Shown here: positions 1-8,298 of the stretch, piece by piece
How positions within the stretch are numbered: position 1 is the stretch's first letter
How the letters are laid out: each line of letters begins with the position of its first letter
Source: JACKFB01 sp041389525
GTDB taxonomy: Bacteria > Myxococcota_A > UBA9042 > PHBI01 > JACKFB01
Assembly (NCBI GenBank): GCA_041389525.1
Contig: JAWKRR010000028.1
Location: 29,075-93,074, forward strand
DNA: 64,000 nucleotides
Direction: 5' to 3'
Translations under genes and position numbers: made by a program
Notes under the pieces: generated by a model
The model's input: only the letters and a program-made list of their open reading frames with translations
The model's database searches: none
Told to the model about the DNA's origin: nothing

Positions 1-288
1 CTCGTCGAGACGCAGATAGGTGGGCGGCCGCCGAAAGAGCCGCCGCCGCTGCCGAGGCAGCCCCACGCGGCTGGCGATCGCCGCGATATCCTTGAGCTGG
101 TAGCCCAGCTCGACCAACTCGAGGACCTTCTCGAGCTCCTCGCGCGACTCCGCACTGTACAGCGGTCGCCCGGCGGCGTTTCGCGCCACCACGCGCAAGA
201 GCCCCAGCCGCTCCATCTCGGAGACGAAGGCCGGCTGGGGTTCAAGACCCGCGAAGAGCTGTTCCCACGTGAGCGTCTCGCGCGGCAC
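1..288 (-). CDS. MerR-like HTH regulator (partial, runs off left edge)
   Basis: The frame starts at GTG (286-288) and stays open to the window edge, so the C-terminus is missing. An in-frame TAG lies one codon before the GTG, so the start cannot be further upstream. About 96 residues are visible. The segment MERLGLLRV...GRPLYSAE, followed by a helix and LELGYQ-type LVELGYQLKDIAAIA, resembles the winged-helix DNA-binding domain of MerR-family regulators. It begins 8 bp after the stop of the upstream NYN gene on the same strand, which suggests co-transcription. The ligand or target is unknown. A general HTH protein is the alternative. Confidence 0.55.
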   Translation of the reverse strand, partial: MPRETLTWEQLFAGLEPQPAFVSEMERLGLLRVVARNAAGRPLYSAESREELEKVLELVELGYQLKDIAAIASRVGLPRQRRRLFRRPPTYLRLDE

Positions 289-296
289 GTGCTAAC

Positions 297-2057
297 TCAG
301 TCCTTTGCGCTGTCGGCCGCGGGGCGCTTCCGTCGCGCTCGACTCGGCGCCGCCTTGGCCGCCTTGCCGTCATCGGCCTTGGCGCTGGGCTTCGCCTTCG
401 CCTCGGCGGCGGGCTTGGCCTTGGGCTTGGCGCTGGCCTTCGCGTCCTTGCCCGCGCTGGCCTTGGCCGTGTCGTCGGTGGCGCTCTTGGCCGCCGGCTT
501 GGCCTTCTCCGGCGCCTTCGCCTTGCTCGCCGACTTCGAGGACCGCCCGCGGCGCCCACCCTTGGGCTTCTCCTCGGCCGGGCTCGCCTTCGCCTCGGCC
601 GCCGGGGCCTTCTTCTCGGCGGGCTTCGCGTCGTCGGCTTGCGGCTGCTGCGGGGGCTTGGCCTCGGCCTTCGCGGCCTCCTTCGGCGGGGCCTTCGCCT
701 CGACTGCAGGCGCCGCCGCCTTCTCGGCGACCGGGACCAAGGGCTTGACGGAGCCGCGGGCGTTGCGGCGCTGGGCCCGCGAGCGCGACGGCTTCGGAGC
801 CTCGTCGGGGGCCGCGTCGGCGCCCTTCGGGGGCCTCGCCTCGGCGGCCGGCTTGGCCTCCGCGGGCTTGGCGTCGCTCTGCTTGGCCTTGGCCACCGGG
901 GCCTCGGCATCTGCCTCGTCCGGCCCCTGCTCGCGCTGGGACGGCCGGGTTTCGGGCGGCCTGCCCTGCGACGACTTCGCCGCGGGGGCCGGCTTATCGC
1001 CACCACGTCGCTCGTCGACGACCGCCCTCACACGGTTGCGGTCGCGCTCGACCTCCACCACGGTCGGGAAGGTCTTGAGGAAGCGCGTGAAGGTCCGAAA
1101 ACCGAGCGCCATCTCATCGAAATCGGGCGCCACCTCGCCCAGGGCGTCCTTCAGACGCGCCAGGCTCACCGGCTCGCCGTCGGGGCTCGCCAGGAGGATG
1201 GCCCGCCGCACGTGCTCGGCGGCCTCGGCCTCGATCTCGGGTGCCAGCACCGGGGGTTTGGCGGGCGTCGCCTCGACCTGGCGGGACTGAGGGCCACCGT
1301 TCGGCGACGCCGACGCGCCGGTCACCTGGACCATCCCGCCGTCGAGAAGCTCGACCAGGTGGTCGAAGTTCCGCAAGAAGCGCGTGAACGACGAGGCGCC
1401 GTAGTTGCGCTCGGAGAAGGTCGGATCCTGCTTCCGCATGCGATCCTTGATGACGCTGGCCCGAAAGCGCGGACCGTGTTGGTCGACGCAGACCTGCACC
1501 GCGCGCCGTACGCGCTCCTCGGCCTCCTCCATCGAGACGCCCTGGACGCGCTGTCCCACCAAGCTCTCGTAGAAGATGAACTCGTGGCAGATCTTGACCA
1601 GGATGTCGCTGGCCGCGGACTTCGCCGAGATGCCGACGACCCGCTTGCCGTGGTCGCGCAGCCGGTGGGCCAGCACGCCGAAGTCCGAGTCACCGCTGGC
1701 GATGACGAAGGTGTCGATGTGCGGTCGCGTGAAGAGGATCTCCATCGCGTCCACGCAGATGGCCGTGTCGGTGCGGTTCTTGTCGCCGATGCCGTAGCTG
1801 GGCAAGAACACCATCGCCACGCCCTGCTCCAGGAACTGGCGCTGGTAGCGGCGGTACCGACCCCAGTCGGCGTAGGCGCGGCGGACCATGACGTCGCCGC
1901 GTTCGTTGAGGGCGTCGATGACCGTGGAGACACGGAACTCGTCTCGAACGCCAAGGACGATGTTTTCAAAATCGAAGAAGACGGCTACGGCGCCCAGGTC
2001 ATCAGTCGTGTCGACTGAGAGCTGTTGGGCCCCGACGAACCGTTCGGGGATACGCAT
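297..2057 (-). CDS. NYN-domain ribonuclease with two OST-HTH/LOTUS domains and basic Ala/Lys/Pro tail
   Basis: 586 aa. Residues about 20-165 form a NYN (LabA/DUF88-like PIN-fold) nuclease domain. The expected acidic residues are visible: D29 in FFDFEN, D97 and D103 in NRTDTAICVD, and D123/D125 in SGDSDF. Residues about 178-246 and 275-345 are two similar segments, each ending in a TFTRFLKTFP-like or SFTRFLRNFD-like stretch, matching OST-HTH/LOTUS RNA-binding winged helices. The last 240 residues are low-complexity Ala/Lys/Pro and strongly basic, probably a nucleic-acid-binding tail. The family is known for RNA binding and cleavage; the substrate here is unknown. The ATG at 2057 has no obvious Shine-Dalgarno, so the mRNA may be nearly leaderless. 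Confidence 0.85.
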   Translation of the reverse strand: MRIPERFVGAQQLSVDTTDDLGAVAVFFDFENIVLGVRDEFRVSTVIDALNERGDVMVRRAYADWGRYRRYQRQFLEQGVAMVFLPSYGIGDKNRTDTAICVDAMEILFTRPHIDTFVIASGDSDFGVLAHRLRDHGKRVVGISAKSAASDILVKICHEFIFYESLVGQRVQGVSMEEAEERVRRAVQVCVDQHGPRFRASVIKDRMRKQDPTFSERNYGASSFTRFLRNFDHLVELLDGGMVQVTGASASPNGGPQSRQVEATPAKPPVLAPEIEAEAAEHVRRAILLASPDGEPVSLARLKDALGEVAPDFDEMALGFRTFTRFLKTFPTVVEVERDRNRVRAVVDERRGGDKPAPAAKSSQGRPPETRPSQREQGPDEADAEAPVAKAKQSDAKPAEAKPAAEARPPKGADAAPDEAPKPSRSRAQRRNARGSVKPLVPVAEKAAAPAVEAKAPPKEAAKAEAKPPQQPQADDAKPAEKKAPAAEAKASPAEEKPKGGRRGRSSKSASKAKAPEKAKPAAKSATDDTAKASAGKDAKASAKPKAKPAAEAKAKPSAKADDGKAAKAAPSRARRKRPAADSAKD

Positions 2058-2263
2058 AAATTGTGATCTCTAGAGTGGGGCCGAACTGCGCCGAGACCCT
2101 CGCATCACCCGATGCGACGCCCTTTTGCGCAGTACCGCAGCCTCGTGTGCCCGAGACCTGCGGGAGCTACCGAACCCCTCGCCGGCAGCTACAAATCGTC
2201 ATCGCTGGGCCTCGAAAAAAGCACCGCGACTCGAAGGGACACTACAGCGCCCGGTGACTGATG

Positions 2264-3760
2264 TCACGCGGGCAGCTCGCGGCGTCGTAGCTCACGCTTG
2301 AGGACCTTGCCTGAAGGCCCGGTCGGCATGGCGTCGACGAACACGATCGCCACCGGGACCTTGTGCGGTGATAGGCGCTCGGCGGCGAAGGCGATCAGCG
2401 CGTCGGCGGTCACGGCGACCACCGGGTCGACGACGAGCACCGCGACCACCACCTCGCCGAAAAAAGCGTCCGGCCGCCCGATGACCGCGACCTCGCGAAC
2501 TGCCGGGTGGGTGGCCAGATGCGCCTCGACCTCGGAGGGGTAGACGTTCTCGCCTCCCCGGATGATGAGGTCGCGCGTGCGGTCGACCACGCGGAGCCGG
2601 CCGGCCGCGTCGAGGGCGCCGAGATCTCCGGTGCGGATGAACCCGTCGGGATCGACCGGCTCGCGGCCGGCCTCGTCTCCCAGATAACCGCTCATTTGGT
2701 GGGGGCCCCGCACCCGCACCTCGCCGACCGTCCCCGCGGGCACCGGCCTGCCAGCTTCGTCGACCACGCGCAGCTCGACGCCCGGGACCGCGGGACCCAC
2801 CGAGCCGGCCGTGCGCGCAGCCGGCGGCGCGTCCACCGTCGAGAAGGTCGCCTCGGTCATCCCGTAGCCCTGCCGGATCTCGGCCCCCAGCCGCTGCTCG
2901 GCGGCGTCGAGGATCGCGGGCGCCAGCGGCGCGCCGGCGCTCAAGCACCAGCGCAGCGACGGCGCGGGAGGTGGCTGGGGCTGCGCCGCCCAGGCGGCGA
3001 ACATCGTGGGAACCGCGGGCACCCAGGTGACCGCCTCGTCCCGGATGGTCTGGAGCGAGCGGGACGCCGAAAAGGGCCCGTCAAACACCACGCGGGCGCC
3101 GGTCGCCAACCCCATCAACATGACCATCCGGATGCCGTAGCTGTGGGTCAGCGGCAGCGTCCCCAGCAGCACATCGTCCGGCCCCAGACGCAGAGTCTGG
3201 CTGGCCAGCGTCCGAGTGTGAGCCAGCAGCGCGCCGTGGCTTATGCGCACGCCCCGGGCGCCGGTGGTGGTGCCCGACGTGAACAAGATCATCGCGTCGG
3301 ACCCCGCCGAACTCGCCACGATTCCTTCGATGGGAACTGCGGAATCGGAAGATCCCGCGGCCTCGTGGGGATCGATGGTGAGCCAGCCCCCGCCGTCGGC
3401 CGCGGAGCCGCCGGGCGCTGCGAGGACGACACCCAGCGCAGCCGTCTTGGCCCGAACGGCGACCTCGGCGCGGGTCGATTTCACAGGCAGCGGCACGACG
3501 GTCGCGCCGGCGTAGATCACGCCGAACCACGCCGCGACGAAGGCGGCGCTGTTCTCCATCTGAAGCCCCACTCGGGCGCCGGGCCCCACGCCCAGCGCCA
3601 GCAAGCGCGCGGCCACGCGCCGGGCGCCAAGATCAAGGCTGGCCGCCGTGTGGCAGCGCCTGGTGGGCAGCGTCTCGACGACCGCGGGCCGCTCGCCGAA
3701 GGACCCGACCGCGTCGCGCAGGAGGCTACCGACGCTCGTCCGGAGGTCCGGCGCGGTCAG
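2264..3760 (-). CDS. AMP-dependent acyl-CoA synthetase/ligase
   Basis: About 498 aa; a member of the ANL superfamily that adenylates a carboxylic acid and passes it to CoA. Visible motifs are the P-loop ILFTSGTTTGARG, QGYGMTEATF, RTGDLG with the hinge region, GGENVYPSEVEAH, and the C-terminal PSGKVLKRELRR carrying the catalytic Lys. The start is uncertain. Homology begins about four codons after a CTG at 3758-3760 that overlaps the DUF2203 stop as CTGA, with GAGGA a few bases upstream. The frame stays open to a GTG at 3844 and a start codon at 3877, but those imply an 85-120 bp overlap with DUF2203. Substrate chain length cannot be read from sequence. Confidence 0.85.
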   Translation of the reverse strand: MTAPDLRTSVGSLLRDAVGSFGERPAVVETLPTRRCHTAASLDLGARRVAARLLALGVGPGARVGLQMENSAAFVAAWFGVIYAGATVVPLPVKSTRAEVAVRAKTAALGVVLAAPGGSAADGGGWLTIDPHEAAGSSDSAVPIEGIVASSAGSDAMILFTSGTTTGARGVRISHGALLAHTRTLASQTLRLGPDDVLLGTLPLTHSYGIRMVMLMGLATGARVVFDGPFSASRSLQTIRDEAVTWVPAVPTMFAAWAAQPQPPPAPSLRWCLSAGAPLAPAILDAAEQRLGAEIRQGYGMTEATFSTVDAPPAARTAGSVGPAVPGVELRVVDEAGRPVPAGTVGEVRVRGPHQMSGYLGDEAGREPVDPDGFIRTGDLGALDAAGRLRVVDRTRDLIIRGGENVYPSEVEAHLATHPAVREVAVIGRPDAFFGEVVVAVLVVDPVVAVTADALIAFAAERLSPHKVPVAIVFVDAMPTGPSGKVLKRELRRRELPA

Positions 3761-4209
3761 CGCGAGTCCTCGCCGGAGGACTCGAGCTCCACAAGCTCGG
3801 CGATGGGCCGCCGCCCGGCGAACCCGGAGTCCACCTCGTGCCACCACTCCACGCACTTCTCGCCGAACTGCCAGCACAGCAACACGTCGCGGCCGGCGAC
3901 GCGCGCGTGCCAGTCCACGAGGCCCGGCTCGAAGCCCTTGAGCACGCAGCCGGCGTCCTCCAGCGCGTCGGACTCTTCGCGGAAGGCCGAGATCAGCGCC
4001 ATCAGCGCCGCGCGGTCGCTGACGACCGAGCGCGACGCGCCCTCGACGTTGAGCGGGAAGTCATCGCCCACCGGGGCGAAACCCGCGGCCTCCAGGCGCG
4101 TGTAAACGCCGCGCATCTGGATCCGGAGCTGGATGAGGCGCTCGAACGCGGCGGTGACCCGCGGCACCATCCGATCGGCCTCGTCGAGGGTGAAATATCG
4201 CGTCGCCAT
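3757..4209 (-). CDS. DUF2203 family protein
   Basis: 150 aa, soluble. MATRYFTLDEADRMVPRV at the N-terminus, a helical middle, and a C-terminal part with LKGFEPGLVDWHA, VLLCWQFGEKCVEWWHE match the DUF2203 family in pattern and length. The function of that family is unknown. The ATG at 4209 is preceded by a good GGAGGT. It lies head-to-tail with the acyl-CoA ligase and overlaps its probable start by 4 bp, so the two are likely translationally coupled. It is divergent from the hydrolase gene starting at 4317. Confidence 0.8.
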   Translation of the reverse strand: MATRYFTLDEADRMVPRVTAAFERLIQLRIQMRGVYTRLEAAGFAPVGDDFPLNVEGASRSVVSDRAALMALISAFREESDALEDAGCVLKGFEPGLVDWHARVAGRDVLLCWQFGEKCVEWWHEVDSGFAGRRPIAELVELESSGEDSR

Positions 4210-4316
4210 TGGACCTCCGAGTGGCGCAGGTTGCCACGAAAGGCCGGAGCCAGCCAAGGAAGAGACGCCCCGCTCTGGACTTGCGCGGGCCAGCGCTCCG
4301 TGGGCACTGTGCGCCC

Positions 4317-4982
4317 ATGTCTCGCCCCATCGCATACCTCCACGGCTTCGCGTCCAGCCCCTCGTCGACCAAGGGCCAGCGCCTCGCCCGCGACCTCTCG
4401 GCGCGCGGCCTCACCCTGCACCGGCCCGATCTGGCCCAGCCCGACTTCGCTCACCTCACCATCTCGGCGAGCCTCGAGGTGCTGGACCAGCTGGACGCCG
4501 ACCACGGCGGCGGCGCGCGCTGGTGCCTCGTGGGCTCGAGCTTGGGCGGCTATCTCGCCGCGCGCTGGGCCGAGCTGAACCCGACCCGGGTCGACCGGCT
4601 GGTCCTGCTCTGCCCGGCCTTCAACATGAACGAGTGGTGGCCGCGCGTCGTGGGCTCCGATGGCATGGCGCGCTGGCGCGCTCACGGCCGCCTGGCGCTC
4701 CCCGACGCCCACGGCGTGCTGACCCCCGTGCACTGGCGCTTCATCGAGGACGCCTTGACCCACCCGGCCTTCCCCGAGGTGCCCTGCCCCACCCTGATCC
4801 TGCATGGGCGCAGCGACGCGACGATCCCGGTGAACAGCTCGGTGTCCTATGGCGAATCGCGCCCTCTGGTGCGGGTCCGTACCCTCGACGACGACCACGC
4901 GATGACCGCGTCCCTGGACCTGATCAGCGACGCCGTCGTTTCGGAGTTCGAGCTGGGCGCTCCTCTTCCGGAAGCTCCTTGA
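4317..4982 (+). CDS. YqiA-like alpha/beta hydrolase (esterase)
   Basis: 221 aa alpha/beta hydrolase. The N-terminus IAYLHGFASSPSSTKG is typical of the YqiA/UPF0227 type. The nucleophile elbow is GSSLGG, the acidic residue is likely in HGRSDATIP, and the catalytic His is in DDDHAMT. The cytoplasmic substrate is unknown, but acyl-ester or thioester cleavage is usual for the family. The ATG at 4317 was chosen because the protein starts directly at the first strand. No clear Shine-Dalgarno is present. The 3' end overlaps the convergent transglycosylase gene by 59 bp. Confidence 0.8.
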   Translation: MSRPIAYLHGFASSPSSTKGQRLARDLSARGLTLHRPDLAQPDFAHLTISASLEVLDQLDADHGGGARWCLVGSSLGGYLAARWAELNPTRVDRLVLLCPAFNMNEWWPRVVGSDGMARWRAHGRLALPDAHGVLTPVHWRFIEDALTHPAFPEVPCPTLILHGRSDATIPVNSSVSYGESRPLVRVRTLDDDHAMTASLDLISDAVVSEFELGAPLPEAP

Positions 4983-7284
4983 CGAGCTGATCGGCCAGCT
5001 CGCTCAGCGCGCTCCCGGCGAAACCGCCCCCGTACAGGTAGCGATAGGCCGCCCAAGCGCTGAAGACCGAGCGGACGTAGTCCCGGGCCTCCTGGTAGGG
5101 GATCTCCTCGACGAAGCGCATCAGATCGCGCTGGCGGGTCGAGCGCAGCCAGCCTCGAAGCCGCCCCGGCCCCGCATTGTACGCGACGGCGACCAGCGGC
5201 AGTGAGCCGTCGAAGCGCTCGGCGATGCGGGCCAGAAACTCGACGCCAAGCCGCACGTTGTCGGGCGGATCGAGGAGATCTTCGTAGGGGCTGGTGCGCT
5301 CGCTGATCTTGCGCAGCCAGTCGGCGGTGCCCGGCATGAGCTGGAGCAGACCCCGTGCGCCGGCGTGGCTGACGGCGGTGGTCCGGTAGGCGCTCTCGAT
5401 GCGCATCACCGCCCACACCAGCAATGGATCCACGCCGTGCGAGGCGGATTCGCGCTCCACCAGCGGGCGAAATGGCGTCGGATACGCGGCGCGCCACAGC
5501 CCGGTCTGACCGTCGGCCGGTGAGGAGACGCCGAGGCGATCGAGGGCGCGGGCGGCCACACGGGCGCCGCGGCGGGGGGCGCCGGCGCGGGTGAGCAGGT
5601 GCGAGAGCCACAGCGCGCGGTCGGGCGTCGCCGAGAAATCGACCTCGTCGGCTTCGGCGGCGACCGCGTCGGCGAGCCCGAGCTGCGCCAGCGTCTCCAG
5701 CAGCACGCAGATGGCCTCGCAGTTCGCGGGGCGCGTCGCGGGGAGGTCTTCGACGGCGGTGGCCGCAGCGATGCGGGCTCTCAACGCGCCGGCCTTCTCG
5801 GGCGAGACCCCGTCGAGGGCGACCAGAGCGGCGAGGCCGTACCAGGCGACAGGGAAGCGGAGGGCGAGCTCAGCGAAGGCGGTCGCCGCCTCCTCCTGCT
5901 GACCGAGCCGGTTCAGGGTGTGAGCGTGCCAGTAGTCGATCTGGCCCCAGGTGCGCTCGCGCGAGGGGCGATACCCGCTGGCGACCAAGGGACCCAGCAG
6001 CGCGGCAGCGCGCGTCAGGCTCTTTTGGCGATCGAGGCGGGTCCACATCTCCATCGCTTCGTCGCCGACCGGGTCGTAGAAGATGAATCCACGGAATCGG
6101 CCGCGCACCTTGGCCGCGAGCCTCCCGAGCTCGCCCTTCGCGCCGTCGAGGGCGCGGAGGGCTGGCAGGCCATGGCGACGGAACGCGACGGGATCGCGGA
6201 CCTCGGCGTGGGCGAGGCGCGCGTCCAGCGTCCCCTCGGGGCCGCCGGTGCTGAAGCCGAGGAAGGCGACCCGCGCAAGCAGGACCTCGGCCTCGAAGGG
6301 GACGTCCCCGATTGGGCACGTCGCCAGCGCGTCGCCGAGGGCCTGGGCGCCGCCGGGGTGGTCGCGCATGTACAGGCGCGAGCGCCCCAGCGTCACCAGC
6401 GCGTCGCAGCGCGCGCGCTCGTCGCGGGGGCCGCCCGAGACCAGGGTGAGCGCGCGGGCGCTGGCGTCGCGCGCCTGGTCCCATCGCCGCGAGACGAGCA
6501 GCAGGCGCGCGCGGTGGGCCTCAGCGGCGGCGGAGTCCATCGGCGGGAGCGCGTTGGCGAGGCTGTCGGGGACCTCGCTCAGGCCGATGCCCTGCTCGCC
6601 GATGCCGCCGGCGAGCAGGCGAATCGCGGCCGAACGAGCGCCCGCGGCGGCCAGGGCTTCGGCGGCGACCAGCCGAGACGCGCGACCCGCGGGCCCGGGG
6701 CCGACGAAGGGCAGCGCGAGCGCCGCACCCAGCAGCGGATACGGACGGGAGACACCGCGCGCCGCGGCGACCCGCAGCCACGCGCTCACGCCGGGGATCG
6801 CGAAGCCGCCGAAGACGAGCCGCATCGCGGCGGCGACGTTGCCCCCCAGCGCGCGGACCACGTCGACGGCCGGCGTCTGCGGGACGGTCGTCGACTCGCT
6901 GAGCCAGTGCAGCAAGCGCGCCGCCCCCTCGGCGTCGTCGTCGGCGAGGCGCGCCTTGACCCGGTCTAGCCATGGGCCGGCCGTGGCGTCGCTGGGGTGG
7001 GCGTCGTCGCCGTCGCCGTCAGCGCCGAGCTCGTCGGCGCCGTCCGTGGGGTCGGCGGCTCCGGGGAGGTCCGGCGCGTCCGCGGGGTCGGCCGCCGCGG
7101 GAGGCACCTCCGCCACCACCGCAGGCGCGACCGCGGACGCCTCGACAGCCGCCGCGGAGGACGGTGGCGCCTCGGCCAGCCCGCCCTCGCCGAGCGGCCC
7201 GATGATAAGCCAGCCCGCGCAGATCAGCGCGGCGAGCGCACGGGGCGCAGATCTCGACAGCGATGCACGGGGCGCGTTCTTCAT
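4924..7284 (-). CDS. Slt-type soluble lytic transglycosylase
   Basis: 786 aa. An N-terminal signal or anchor segment (ALAALICAGWLIIGPLG) and an Ala/Pro/Asp-rich linker are followed by a long alpha-helical superhelical region with TPR-like repeats. The C-terminal catalytic domain has the catalytic Glu in MRIESAYR, GARGLLQLMPGTA, and AYNAGPGRLRGWL, the signatures of Slt70/MltE-like enzymes that cleave peptidoglycan to 1,6-anhydro-muropeptides in the periplasm. The size and order match Slt70-like proteins. The ATG at 7284 was chosen over a TTG three codons upstream. A second enzyme of this class lies at 40.7-43.2 kb. Confidence 0.88.
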   Translation of the reverse strand: MKNAPRASLSRSAPRALAALICAGWLIIGPLGEGGLAEAPPSSAAAVEASAVAPAVVAEVPPAAADPADAPDLPGAADPTDGADELGADGDGDDAHPSDATAGPWLDRVKARLADDDAEGAARLLHWLSESTTVPQTPAVDVVRALGGNVAAAMRLVFGGFAIPGVSAWLRVAAARGVSRPYPLLGAALALPFVGPGPAGRASRLVAAEALAAAGARSAAIRLLAGGIGEQGIGLSEVPDSLANALPPMDSAAAEAHRARLLLVSRRWDQARDASARALTLVSGGPRDERARCDALVTLGRSRLYMRDHPGGAQALGDALATCPIGDVPFEAEVLLARVAFLGFSTGGPEGTLDARLAHAEVRDPVAFRRHGLPALRALDGAKGELGRLAAKVRGRFRGFIFYDPVGDEAMEMWTRLDRQKSLTRAAALLGPLVASGYRPSRERTWGQIDYWHAHTLNRLGQQEEAATAFAELALRFPVAWYGLAALVALDGVSPEKAGALRARIAAATAVEDLPATRPANCEAICVLLETLAQLGLADAVAAEADEVDFSATPDRALWLSHLLTRAGAPRRGARVAARALDRLGVSSPADGQTGLWRAAYPTPFRPLVERESASHGVDPLLVWAVMRIESAYRTTAVSHAGARGLLQLMPGTADWLRKISERTSPYEDLLDPPDNVRLGVEFLARIAERFDGSLPLVAVAYNAGPGRLRGWLRSTRQRDLMRFVEEIPYQEARDYVRSVFSAWAAYRYLYGGGFAGSALSELADQLVKELPEEERPARTPKRRRR

Positions 7285-7380
7285 CCCCGTCAAGGTCTCA
7301 CGGCTGCGTCTCTCACACCAAAGACGCGCCGTAATCAGCAGGCCGATCGACCGGTGGCCCCGCCTGCCAGCCGCCCCTGC

Positions 7381-8175
7381 TCAGCGCTCGCCGAGGCGCC
7401 GCAGGTAGTCCTTCGCCTCTTCGATCCAGCGCTTCTCGAGCCCGCCGGCCTCCCCGTCTTTCAGGGCGCGCCGCAGCTGAGCCGCGGCTCCCGCGTGGTC
7501 CTCTGCGTGGTAGAGCGCTTGCCCCAGGAAGAGGCGATTCAGCGGCGTGGCCGAGATGCCGACCGCCCGCTTGAGCAGGTCGACAGCCTTGTCCCGGTCG
7601 CCCACGCTGGTCGGCCACTCCGGCGCGACCATGCACACCTTGCCGAGCAATCGCAGCGGCGCCGCGTCGTCGTAGGCCGGGTCGATGGCGATGGCCTTCT
7701 CGGCGAACTCCACGACGCGGCTCAGCGGACCCGTCTGCGACGTCGCCTCCGCCTCCCGCGCCGCGTTGACTGCGGCGTAGTACCAGCCCTCGACCCGCGC
7801 GCCGTCGCGCTCGCTCGCCTGCTCGCCGTACTTGCGGCCGAGCTTGGCGTAGGCCTCCCGCTGGGCGTTCTGCGTGATGAGGTCCGCCATGGTGTGGGCG
7901 TCGCGCGACACGCGCCACAGCGCCTCGTAGGGCGAATCAGCCCCCACGCTCAAGGCCTTCTCGGCGGCCGCGAGCCCTCGGTCGGCCTCCGCCGGCGTGC
8001 TCGGGTGCGAGGCCGCGACCTGGTCGGACATCTCAAGCAGCGCGACGGCGTCGTCGGGCAGGCCTTCCAGGCGATCGGCCGGGGGGTCGAACACCACCAA
8101 CTTGGGGGTGCAGGCCGCGATGCAGAGGACGACGGCGAGCAGGCCGACGCGGTGGATAGCGCCGTTGAGTTTCAC
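7381..8175 (-). CDS. TPR-containing lipoprotein (TatT-like)
   Basis: 264 aa. It starts with GTG after a strong GGAGGA. The signal peptide ends in the lipobox CIAAC, so it is probably a lipid-anchored periplasmic protein. The rest is helical with TPR-like repeats (for example ALYHAEDHAGAAAQLRRAL near the C-terminus) and a central GWYYAAVNAAREAE segment recalling TatT of TRAP-associated systems. No TRAP transporter genes are nearby, so that link is only a resemblance. The transglycosylase gene follows 96 bp downstream on the same strand, so an operon is possible. Confidence 0.75.
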   Translation of the reverse strand: MKLNGAIHRVGLLAVVLCIAACTPKLVVFDPPADRLEGLPDDAVALLEMSDQVAASHPSTPAEADRGLAAAEKALSVGADSPYEALWRVSRDAHTMADLITQNAQREAYAKLGRKYGEQASERDGARVEGWYYAAVNAAREAEATSQTGPLSRVVEFAEKAIAIDPAYDDAAPLRLLGKVCMVAPEWPTSVGDRDKAVDLLKRAVGISATPLNRLFLGQALYHAEDHAGAAAQLRRALKDGEAGGLEKRWIEEAKDYLRRLGER

Positions 8176-8204
8176 GGGGTTCCTCCGCGTGATCAGTTCG
8201 CGCT

Positions 8205-8233
8205 GTCTTAGCCGACGGGCGCTGGACGGTCAA
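8205..8233 (-). promoter_or_regulatory. Candidate sigma70-type promoter for the TPR lipoprotein
   Basis: On the minus strand TTGACC (8228-8233; 5/6 to consensus) is separated by exactly 17 bp from TAAGAC (8205-8210). This places the start of transcription near 8198, about 20 bases before the GTG start and just upstream of the GGAGGA. It is a consensus comparison by eye only. Confidence 0.4.
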
Positions 8234-8298
8234 ACGGGACACGCGCGCGCAGCCCATGCGAATTGACCGGGGCGCGGCGCCGTGGAAACCTCCGCCGT

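Noticed and set aside
639..2018. Long open frame on the plus strand opposite the NYN gene
   Set aside because: Arg/Gly/His-rich composition without recognisable motifs; it is the reverse of a GC-rich Ala/Lys coding sequence, which commonly leaves open antisense frames.
2507..4105. 532-residue open frame opposite the acyl-CoA ligase
   Set aside because: Lacks any domain and shows the Gly/Arg/His bias of an antisense shadow; the minus-strand ligase has clear motifs.
5599..6969. 456-residue open frame opposite the lytic transglycosylase
   Set aside because: Shadow of the transglycosylase gene, which carries SLT catalytic motifs.
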